In this document: in pieces, positions 1 through 5,810 of the stretch
Numbering within the stretch: the stretch's first letter is position 1
How the letters are laid out: every line of letters begins with the position of its first letter
Assembly: GCA_021801615.1 (NCBI GenBank)
Contig: JAJYXS010000125.1
Span: 1 to 17,268 of the forward strand
Origin: Actinomycetes bacterium
GTDB taxonomy: Bacteria; Actinomycetota; Acidimicrobiia; Acidimicrobiales; RAAP-2
Direction of reading: 5' to 3'
Length of the DNA: 17,268 nt
Notes under the pieces: generated by a model
Database searches by the model: none
Told to the model about the DNA's origin: nothing
Seen by the model: the letters and a program-made list of their open reading frames with translations, nothing else
Translations under genes and position numbers: made by a program

Positions 1-159
1 GGCGGACAGGCCGTCGGCGGACGCACGGTCGTCGTCGACCTGAAGACCTCGCCGCCCACCGCGCGCACGCTCCCCCGCTACCTCCCCCAGCTCGCCGCCT
101 ACGCCTACGCGCTTGCGCACCCGGCGATCACTCCCGGAGTGCCGCCCCCATCTCATTGA
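1..159 (+). CDS. PD-(D/E)XK nuclease-like protein, C-terminal fragment (partial at window edge)
   Basis: An open frame runs from the first base to a TGA at 157-159 and encodes the last 52 residues of a protein that begins outside the window. The segment VVVDLKTS followed about 15 residues later by PQLAAYAYAL resembles the (D/E)xK catalytic strand and the downstream Q-x-x-x-Y helix of RecB-like PD-(D/E)XK nucleases. The usual upstream H and D residues cannot be seen because the start is missing. The protein ends only about a dozen residues after the Q-Y helix, in a Pro-rich tail, which is short for this fold and may mean that the 3' end has been altered. The gene has no evident link to the sugar-acid genes that follow. 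Family assignment is moderate; the reading frame is well supported by codon bias. Confidence 0.6.
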   Translation, partial: GGQAVGGRTVVVDLKTSPPTARTLPRYLPQLAAYAYALAHPAITPGVPPPSH

Positions 160-198
160 GCCCGAAGAGCAGCGGCCAGAATGGCCCCGAACATCGAC

Positions 199-210
199 CT
201 GAACGTTCGG
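199..210. promoter_or_regulatory. Upstream copy of putative LacI-type operator (CTGAACGTTCGG)
   Basis: The 12-mer CTGAACGTTCGG contains the perfect 8-bp palindrome GAACGTTC with a central CG, the usual centre of LacI/PurR-family operators. An identical 12-mer lies exactly 70 bp downstream at 269-280. This copy sits just upstream of the TTGACA box at 225-230. A LacI-family gene is encoded in the operon that starts at 330. Binding by that protein is inferred. Confidence 0.5.
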
Positions 211-224
211 TAGCGCGTCCTGCG

Positions 225-254
225 TTGACAGGCCACTGCAGCCGCGACTAGCCT
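225..254 (+). promoter_or_regulatory. Putative sigma70-type promoter of the first operon
   Basis: TTGACA at 225-230 is a perfect -35 hexamer. It is followed after 18 nt by TAGCCT at 249-254, which fits the relaxed actinobacterial -10 (TAnnnT). Transcription would start near 261, leaving a leader of about 70 nt before the GTG at 330. The element lies between the two GAACGTTC palindromes, as expected for a repressed promoter. The -10 is weak, so the exact start is uncertain. Confidence 0.5.
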
Positions 255-268
255 GCTCACCGCGCTAG

Positions 269-290
269 CTGAACGTTCGGAGACGTTCAG
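269..290. promoter_or_regulatory. Downstream operator: inverted repeat overlapping the early transcribed region
   Basis: CTGAACGT at 269-276 and its exact reverse complement ACGTTCAG at 283-290 form a 22-bp perfect inverted repeat with a 6-nt centre. The left half also carries the second copy of CTGAACGTTCGG (269-280). A further small palindrome, CGTTCAGAACG, covers 284-294. The element begins about 8 nt after the predicted transcription start, a position where a bound repressor would block initiation. The most likely ligand is the LacI-family protein encoded at 1253-2359; this is inference from location and motif shape. Confidence 0.55.
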
Positions 291-329
291 AACGGTCAGC
301 GTCTGGCTGATCTCAGGGGGGTTTCTGGA

Positions 330-1256
330 GTGGCAAGGATCGGCATCCTCGGTGCGGGGGCGATGGGCAGCTACTTTGGGGCGCTCCTTGCTATCGCCGG
401 CCATGCTGTCGCGCTTGTCGACCCCGACGCAGATCGCATGGAGGCAATCAGTCGGGATGGGCTGACACTTGTCCAGCCGTCCGCACGCCGCGTCGTCGCC
501 GTTCGTGCCGGCAGTGCACCGTCGTTGCTCGATCAGGCCGAGTTCGTGATCGTGCAGACCAAGGCGAACGACCTGGAGACCGCCATCCAATCGACGGGAT
601 CACACCTCGGGCCCACGACCGCAGTTGCCGTCCTCTCGAACGGGCTCGGCTGTGGGGAGGTGGCAAGTCGCTGGGTAAAGCCCGAGCAGCTTGTCTATGG
701 CGCGACCGCGGCGGGGGCCGTCCTCGACGGCCCGGCTGTTGTCCGGGAGACCGTCATCGGCAACACCTACCTCGGACGTTGGCAGTCCCGTGCTGACGCG
801 ACTCTGCTCCGCTTGAGCAGCACGCTCGACGCCGCAGGCATCACGACGGTGGCTTGTGACGATGTCGAGCCGTGGATCTGGACCAAACTGCTGGTGAACG
901 TCGTCTTCAACGCGGCGACGAGTGTCGCGAAGGTGCGGAACGGTGCCTTGGTCGAGACGCAAGCCGGCCGCCGTTTGGTCGAGATGCTCGTGGGCGAGAC
1001 CTCTGCTGTAGCCGCCGGACGCGGTATCGCCCTGACCTGCGAGGACCCACTCGCCTACGTCATGGGTGTCGGTGCGAAGATCGCCGAGAACGAGTCCAGC
1101 ATGCTGCAGGACCTGCTGCGGCGGCGGGCGACCGAGGTCGACCAGATCAACGGGGGCGTGGTCGCTGAGGCGCGCCGGCTCGGCCTCCCCGCGCCCGTCA
1201 ATGAGGCGCTTACCCACCTCGTCCACCTGTGCGAGTTCGGGATCGGTGTGCCATGA
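330..1256 (+). CDS. Ketopantoate reductase family protein (2-dehydropantoate 2-reductase-like, PanE/ApbA)
   Basis: This 308-residue protein belongs to the ketopantoate reductase family, which reduces 2-oxo acids (ketopantoate to pantoate in the type member) with NADPH in the cytoplasm. The Rossmann motif GAGAMG is at residues 8-13. The catalytic-domain signature WTKLLVNVVFNAATS (184-198) contains the expected catalytic Lys at 186, and SSMLQDLLRRRATEVDQING (257-276) contains the conserved acid at 269. SNGLG (103-107) corresponds to the usual QNG with Ser in place of Gln. The length is typical. The GTG start at 330 follows a G-rich stretch (315-321) at suitable spacing. It is the first gene of the operon and its stop overlaps the start of the LacI regulator. 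Context with sugar-acid enzymes makes a role in reducing a keto acid of that pathway more likely than pantothenate synthesis, but this is inferred. Confidence 0.88.
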   Translation: MARIGILGAGAMGSYFGALLAIAGHAVALVDPDADRMEAISRDGLTLVQPSARRVVAVRAGSAPSLLDQAEFVIVQTKANDLETAIQSTGSHLGPTTAVAVLSNGLGCGEVASRWVKPEQLVYGATAAGAVLDGPAVVRETVIGNTYLGRWQSRADATLLRLSSTLDAAGITTVACDDVEPWIWTKLLVNVVFNAATSVAKVRNGALVETQAGRRLVEMLVGETSAVAAGRGIALTCEDPLAYVMGVGAKIAENESSMLQDLLRRRATEVDQINGGVVAEARRLGLPAPVNEALTHLVHLCEFGIGVP

Positions 1257-2359
1257 GCCCCGGAGGTGGGCCCGCCGGCCCGGGCGCTTCGCACGAGGGC
1301 GGCGACGCTGGCGGCTCGGTTGGCGGGCGCGCGCCATTCCGCAACCGGGTGACTCTCGGGGACGTGGCGCGTCACGCGGGTGTCTCGAAGGCCACGGCCT
1401 CGGTGGCCCTCCGAGACGGAACGGGCGTCGCCGCCGAGACCAGCGAGCGGGTTGCCATGTCTGCCGCTGCGCTCGGCTACCGGCGCTCGCTGCCGCATCG
1501 CCGCAGCTTGCCCTCAATGAGGATCGGCGCCGTTCTCGGCTCCGCGCCGGATCCCTCCGGTGAGAGCCGGTACTACGGTTTCGAGTTGCTGGCGGGGGCG
1601 AGGGAGGAGCTTGCCGCTGTCTCACAGCAGGCAGAGCTCCAGGTCGTAACCGAGAGCCAGGTGGCAGATACCGGGGTGGGCCTCTCGGGGATCCTGTTCC
1701 TCGGCGGGGCTTTCGATGCCCGGCTTCTCGAGAAGAGACTACCGCTGAGCGTGCTCGTCGGAACCTATTTTCCGCAGTGGCCTTTCGATGCAGTGCTCGC
1801 GGACAACAGCCGCGGCGCGTACCTCGCCGTGATGAACCTGTTCTCCTGTGGCCGCTCGACCATCGCCCTCATGAACGGGCCTAGGACGACGCGCACGAGC
1901 GAGCTGAAAGAATTGGGCTATCGAGAAGCGCTCGCCGACTGCGGCGGCCTTTCGCCGGTGATCGAAGTCGGCGACTTCAGCCCGGAGAGCGGCTATCTCC
2001 TGGTCCAAGAGCTGCTCAAGTCCACGCCGGGGCTGGACGCACTCGTCGTCGCGGATGACCCCATGGCGATCGGCGCACTGCACGGACTTGCCGACGCGGG
2101 GAAGCGGGTGCCAGAGGACGTTGCAGTGATCGGATTCGGCGACAGCCCGGCGGCCCCTCTCGCCCGCCCGAGCTTGTCTAGCGTGCGAGTCTTCCAGCGA
2201 CAGATGGGCGCCCTCGGCGCCCGGATGCTCGCAGAGAGGATCGCCGGAGCACCGGGACCCTACATCCGAACGCTGGTGAGCCCCGAACTCGTGCTTCGCG
2301 ACTCCAGCAACACCGTGGCGCAAGGACGCAGCGATAACAAGGAAAGCGCTGCGAGCTAG
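1253..2359 (+). CDS. LacI-family transcriptional regulator
   Basis: This 368-residue protein has a LacI-type DNA-binding domain at about residues 33-78 (VTLGDVARHAGVSKATASVA, ending in ALGYR) after a Gly-rich N-terminal tail of about 30 residues. From about residue 89 it continues into the periplasmic-binding-protein-like sensor domain; a LEDV-type segment DALVVADDPMAIGAL and VIGFGDSP are typical of the C-terminal lobe. ATG 1253 overlaps the stop of the preceding gene (ATGA), which favours it over a GTG eight codons upstream. Members usually act as repressors released by a sugar or sugar-acid ligand. The GAACGTTC palindromes at 199-210 and 269-290, ahead of its own operon, are the obvious target, which would make the operon autoregulated. 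The effector cannot be told from sequence. Confidence 0.93.
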   Translation: MSPGGGPAGPGASHEGGDAGGSVGGRAPFRNRVTLGDVARHAGVSKATASVALRDGTGVAAETSERVAMSAAALGYRRSLPHRRSLPSMRIGAVLGSAPDPSGESRYYGFELLAGAREELAAVSQQAELQVVTESQVADTGVGLSGILFLGGAFDARLLEKRLPLSVLVGTYFPQWPFDAVLADNSRGAYLAVMNLFSCGRSTIALMNGPRTTRTSELKELGYREALADCGGLSPVIEVGDFSPESGYLLVQELLKSTPGLDALVVADDPMAIGALHGLADAGKRVPEDVAVIGFGDSPAAPLARPSLSSVRVFQRQMGALGARMLAERIAGAPGPYIRTLVSPELVLRDSSNTVAQGRSDNKESAAS

Positions 2360-2387
2360 CAGCAGGATTGATGAAGGTGACTGCCAC

Positions 2388-3875
2388 ATGCCGCGAGCGT
2401 TAATGATTAACGAACGGGACAACGTCGCGACCGCTCTCGTCGACATCGATGCTGGGCCGGTGAACCTGGGCACAGGCGAGGTGATGGTTCGCGAGCCGAT
2501 CCGGAGAGGGCACAAATTCGCCGTGCTGCCCATTTCTGAAGGAGCGAGGATCGTCAAGTACGGGCAGACCATTGGCTACGCCACCGCACCGATCGCGACC
2601 GGCCAGCACGTGCACGTCCACAACGTCGCCGATCCGCTCCCCAAGACGCGGGACGAGGCTCGGCAGGCTCGCCTCACCGCTGTCGGATCCGAGCAGCGCA
2701 CTGGTGATGGGCCCCCTCGGCCGTCCCGGACGTTCCGAGGCTACCCGCGACTCGGCGGGCCGGCCGGGGCGCGCAATCTCGCTGTGGTCGTGGCGACCGT
2801 CGGCTGCGCCAATTTTGTGGTCGAGAAAATCGCCCTCGAAACGGGAGCGATTTCTATCACCCACGAACAGGGATGCCTACAGCTCGGTAGCGACTTGCAG
2901 ATGACGATAAGGCAGCTCAACGGCATCATCGCCAATCCCAACGTCGGAGGGGTACTGCTGGTCGGCCTTGGCTGCGAGGCGGTCCAACCCCGAAGCCTCG
3001 ACATTCCACGGCCGGACAAGAAGGTGAAGAGCATAGGGATCCAGGCCTCTGGGGGTACTCGTCGAGCGATCGCCGAGGGGATCGAGGCAATGGGGGAAAT
3101 ATGGGCAAGCTTGCGCCAGGTTGAGCGCGTACCGGTGCCGATCTCTGACCTTCTCCTCGGCACGAAGTGCGGTGGCTCTGACGGCCTGTCCGGTCTTACC
3201 GCCAACCCTGCGCTCGGTGCCGCCTGCGACCTGCTTCTCGATGCGGGGGCAGGAGTGCTCTTGTCCGAGACCCCAGGGCTCTTCGGGAGCGAGCCCGTGC
3301 TGCTCGGCAGGCTGCCGAGCAGTGACGATCGGAACCGGCTGGGCTCCGCGCTCGACCGGGTCTGGGAGGAGGCGGTCGAGCTTGGGGAGATCATGTCCGA
3401 GGGTGAGATGAGCCCAGGGAACGTAGAAGGTGGCCTGACGACGCTCGTCGAGAAGTCGTATGGCGCGACGATCAAGGCGGGGAGCCGGGACTTCCGGGGC
3501 TTCCTCGAAATGTGTGAACGTCCTTCGGGCCCTGGCGCCTGGATCCTAGATGCCCCCGGAATCGACGTTGTGACGATCTCGGCCGAGGCTTGCAGCGGAG
3601 CACAGGTCATCGCCTTTACCACTGGGCGGGGAAGTCCAGTCGGAAATGCGCTCGCGCCGGTCCTGAAGATCTGCAGCAACAGCATGACCTTCAACCGGAT
3701 GGACGATGACATGGACCTCAACGCGGGGACCATTGCCGCCGGTGAGGAGACCATCGAGGAGGTCGGGGCCCGCATCGCCGAGAGGATCATCGAGGTAGCG
3801 AGCGGTGCCGAGACGAAGTCCGAGTCACTGGGCCACCGCGAGTTCGCGCTCGCCCGCCTGGGCAGCACTCTGTAG
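2388..3875 (+). CDS. UxaA/GarD-family sugar-acid dehydratase (altronate/galactarate dehydratase-like)
   Basis: The 495-residue protein has the full two-part layout of altronate and galactarate dehydratases: an N-terminal SAF domain (about residues 12-78) and a long catalytic part from about 115. Family signatures include THEQGC (158-163), PNVGGVLLVGLGCE (184-197), GTKCGGSDGLSGLTANPALG (258-277), NVEGGLTTLVEKSYGA (345-360), FTTGRGSPVGN (410-420) and DDDMDLNAG (439-447). Such enzymes use a metal, usually iron, to dehydrate an aldonate or aldarate to a 2-keto-3-deoxy acid. The usual R-x-D-G-R-x-G-x-R-N segment reads RLGGPAGARN (121-130), so its Asp and first Arg are changed. AAGGTGA at 2374-2380 is a suitable ribosome site for the ATG. 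The 28-nt gap from lacI and 6-nt gap to the next gene place it in the operon. The exact substrate is not predictable. Confidence 0.9.
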   Translation: MPRALMINERDNVATALVDIDAGPVNLGTGEVMVREPIRRGHKFAVLPISEGARIVKYGQTIGYATAPIATGQHVHVHNVADPLPKTRDEARQARLTAVGSEQRTGDGPPRPSRTFRGYPRLGGPAGARNLAVVVATVGCANFVVEKIALETGAISITHEQGCLQLGSDLQMTIRQLNGIIANPNVGGVLLVGLGCEAVQPRSLDIPRPDKKVKSIGIQASGGTRRAIAEGIEAMGEIWASLRQVERVPVPISDLLLGTKCGGSDGLSGLTANPALGAACDLLLDAGAGVLLSETPGLFGSEPVLLGRLPSSDDRNRLGSALDRVWEEAVELGEIMSEGEMSPGNVEGGLTTLVEKSYGATIKAGSRDFRGFLEMCERPSGPGAWILDAPGIDVVTISAEACSGAQVIAFTTGRGSPVGNALAPVLKICSNSMTFNRMDDDMDLNAGTIAAGEETIEEVGARIAERIIEVASGAETKSESLGHREFALARLGSTL

Positions 3876-3881
3876 GGCGCT

Positions 3882-4688
3882 GTGTTGCACTCCTCCACGG
3901 CTAAGGTCACTCAGCTCCAGCTCGCGGAGCTTGACGTCGATCGCTCCCTGAACTGCTACCTGACCGACATGGGCACGATTGATCGAGTGCCGGTCAAGGC
4001 GTACCTCGTCGACGCCGGTGGCTACCGCTACCTCGTTGATACCGGCGCACCGGATGAGGACTACTGCAGGCAGTGGCATCGCGCGCTCGTCCCTGGCTCG
4101 CGCCGGGACCTTGTCCAAGTGCTATTGGAGCAGGGAGCCGAATCCCTCGACGGTGTCATTCTCACACACCTCCACTGGGACCATGCCGGTAACCTCGATG
4201 CCCTCGATCCGGCTGTCCCGGTCTTCGTCCAGCGGGCCGAGCTCGCCTATGCCGTTTCTCCCCTCCCGCTGCACCGGCGAGGCTATGACCACTTGCGGTC
4301 GGGAAAAGACCATATGCCGCCCTGGGCTGGCCGTGAGCTCCACCTCCTCGATGGCGACTCGGTTCTCGCCGGCGGCATCCGCCTCATCCACACCCCCGGG
4401 CACAGCCCTGGCAGTCAGTGCGTCCTCGTGAGGGAGCACGGCGGTGAGCTAGCCGCTCTTGCAGGCGACACCGTCCCGACGGTGAGGAACTGGGCCGATC
4501 AGATCCCCTGCGGAATCCATGTCTCGATCGCCGACTGGTACGCGAGCATGCGACGTCTGAGAGAGGTCGCCACGGCTGTCTATCCGGGTCACGGAGACAA
4601 GGTCCATACGGACAGCTTGTCCCCGGCGAGTTTTGAGCCGCCCGGGTATCTGCTCGACAGGGGGCACGGTGTTCGCCAACATTCATGA
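3882..4688 (+). CDS. Metallo-beta-lactamase-fold hydrolase, lactonase-like
   Basis: The 268-residue protein carries a complete binuclear metal site of the metallo-beta-lactamase fold: HLHWDH at residues 96-101, His174 in TPGHSPG, Asp196 in AGDTVP and His237 in YPGHGD. The N-terminal layout (VKAYLVDAGGYRYLVDTGAPDED) and length match the N-acyl-homoserine lactonase-like branch of the family, whose members open lactone rings. The start is GTG 3882, six bases after the preceding stop; TTG 3885 is a possible alternative. Its position next to a sugar-acid dehydratase suggests that it hydrolyses a sugar lactone, parallel to the SMP-30 enzyme of the second operon. Quorum quenching or another ester/phosphoester substrate cannot be excluded. 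Confidence 0.85.
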   Translation: MLHSSTAKVTQLQLAELDVDRSLNCYLTDMGTIDRVPVKAYLVDAGGYRYLVDTGAPDEDYCRQWHRALVPGSRRDLVQVLLEQGAESLDGVILTHLHWDHAGNLDALDPAVPVFVQRAELAYAVSPLPLHRRGYDHLRSGKDHMPPWAGRELHLLDGDSVLAGGIRLIHTPGHSPGSQCVLVREHGGELAALAGDTVPTVRNWADQIPCGIHVSIADWYASMRRLREVATAVYPGHGDKVHTDSLSPASFEPPGYLLDRGHGVRQHS

Positions 4689-5655
4689 CGATCGAAGCCT
4701 GGAGGTAGCAGTCGCGGTCGAGAGCGGTGCTGCGCCGGCACGAGAGGCGTTTGAGCAACTTTACGGAGGTCGCATGCGCGCGGCCGACGTCGCGCTTCAG
4801 TTCTACACCGTCGGTGGTGACGCAGAGCGCTTCTCGGGCAATGTCGACGGTACGGCGGGGACCTACCGGCGCATGGGGATCCTGTGGTCGGCCCTACCCG
4901 ACGACTTTGTCGTTGTGGGGTCTCTCGCGGATCTCGAACTCGTCCTGCGCAAGGAAAAGTGGGGAATCGTGCTCACCATCGAGGGCGCGGGACCTGTCGG
5001 CTACGAGCTGTCGACGCTCGAAAACCTATATCACCTCGGGCTGCGATCGGTCTGCCTCACATGGTTTCGCGCGAACCAGGTCGGTGACGGCGTCGGCGAG
5101 AGCCGCAATGCGGGACTGACGAGTTTCGGACGTCGCCTAATTGCCAAGCTCGACGAGCTGAATATGATCATCGATGTCAGCCAGTCCTCCGAGCGGACGG
5201 TTCGCGAGGTCCTCGAGGTGTCCGGGCGACCCCTCATTGCTTCGCACTCGAACGCCGCTGGTGTGTACCCACATGTCCGAAACCTACCAGACGACGTCAT
5301 CCGCGAGATCGGTGCCCGAGGTGGCGTCGTCGGCCTAACCACCTACCCGGCCCATGTCGGGCGCGCTGACGTTGGCCTTGACGACTTCATCGACCACATC
5401 ATCCATGTCTGCGAAGTCGCTGGCGAGAACGTCCCCGCGCTGGGGCTCAACATCATGGCGGGGAGCGATGCGGTCGAGCAGCGGTTCCTCGGCGCCGCGA
5501 ACATCGAGATGACCTCGCTCCACCTGCCTCAGGTGAGAGACCTTAACGATCTCCCGTGTCTTGTCGACGCGCTAGCGGCCCGAGGCGTTTCGGAGAAGGC
5601 AGTGGCAGCCATTTGCTTCGGAAATGTTGTGCGCGTCCTCCGCGAGTCGCTTTAA
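4669..5655 (+). CDS. Peptidase family M19 (membrane dipeptidase) homologue with altered active site
   Basis: The fold is that of renal/microbial dipeptidases: HDD (residues 6-8) for the HxD metal motif, TIEGAG (103-108) with the bridging Glu105, PLIASHSNA (188-196) with metal ligand His193, and HVRNLPDD (202-209) with substrate Arg204. Other key positions are changed. The metal-binding His of DVSH is Gln172 (IIDVSQSS), the LTH His is Trp132 (CLTWFRANQ), and the GSDFDG loop with its Asp reads GLNIMAG (259-265). Normal dipeptidase activity is therefore doubtful; it may have another hydrolytic or non-catalytic role. I start it at GTG 4669 because an AGGGGG stretch (4659-4664) lies just upstream and the HxD motif falls near the N-terminus; TTG 4633 is an alternative. 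It overlaps the MBL gene by 20 nt, so translation is probably coupled. Confidence 0.8.
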   Translation: MFANIHDDRSLEVAVAVESGAAPAREAFEQLYGGRMRAADVALQFYTVGGDAERFSGNVDGTAGTYRRMGILWSALPDDFVVVGSLADLELVLRKEKWGIVLTIEGAGPVGYELSTLENLYHLGLRSVCLTWFRANQVGDGVGESRNAGLTSFGRRLIAKLDELNMIIDVSQSSERTVREVLEVSGRPLIASHSNAAGVYPHVRNLPDDVIREIGARGGVVGLTTYPAHVGRADVGLDDFIDHIIHVCEVAGENVPALGLNIMAGSDAVEQRFLGAANIEMTSLHLPQVRDLNDLPCLVDALAARGVSEKAVAAICFGNVVRVLRESL

Positions 5656-5700
5656 CGCCACGACCGAGGAAAGGAGGTCCTAGGGGGGAGAAGTGGTTGA

Positions 5701-5737
5701 GCCCGCCCGGATTCAGGAGTCCTGGGATCAGGCGGGC
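5701..5737 (+). terminator. Hairpin between the first operon and the binding-protein gene
   Basis: GCCCGCC (5701-5707) pairs with GGCGGGC (5731-5737), and an inner CAGGA (5714-5718) pairs with TCCTG (5720-5724), with a few wobble pairs between. No T-run follows. It could end the first transcript or act as a partial terminator/attenuator ahead of the binding-protein gene. Confidence 0.4.
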
Positions 5738-5798
5738 GCACGCGCTCGCGAACAGCACAGCTGCAACAACGCAAGGCACCACAGGGGAGTACCACACC

Positions 5799-5807
5799 AA
5801 GGAGGGA
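5799..5807 (+). promoter_or_regulatory. Strong ribosome-binding site for the solute-binding protein
   Basis: AAGGAGGGA lies 3-7 nt ahead of ATG 5811 and is the best Shine-Dalgarno match ahead of any gene in the window. It decides the start in favour of ATG 5811 and fits a protein made in large amounts. Confidence 0.7.
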
Positions 5808-5810
5808 GAC

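Larger units (their letters stand above)
5656..5810 (+). other. Intergenic leader before the solute-binding protein gene
   Basis: This 155-nt stretch holds an AAAGGAGGT sequence (5670-5678) with no start codon at a usable distance, a second G-rich run, a hairpin at 5701-5737 and finally the true AAGGAGGG site (5799-5806) before ATG 5811. I found no GAACGTTC operator and no clear promoter hexamers in it. An in-frame TTG at 5697 would extend the downstream protein by 38 residues but would bury its signal peptide. Confidence 0.5.

Noticed and set aside
174..186. Small inverted repeat GGCCA-GAA-TGGCC after the nuclease-like gene as a terminator
   Set aside because: Only five base pairs with no T-run; too weak to call.
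153..590. Long minus-strand open frame across the first intergenic region and the PanE-like gene
   Set aside because: It is antisense to a well-supported gene, has no recognisable motif and is explained by GC-rich codon bias.
600..1625. 341-codon minus-strand frame
   Set aside because: Arg/Pro/Ser-rich composition and complete overlap with the PanE-like and LacI genes mark it as a shadow frame.
2741..3910. 389-codon minus-strand frame opposite the UxaA-type gene
   Set aside because: The + strand frame carries all family motifs; the minus frame is a Ser/Pro/Arg-rich mirror with no domain.
5697..5810. In-frame TTG start extending the solute-binding protein by 38 residues
   Set aside because: It would place the signal peptide inside the protein, and ATG 5811 has a near-perfect ribosome site.
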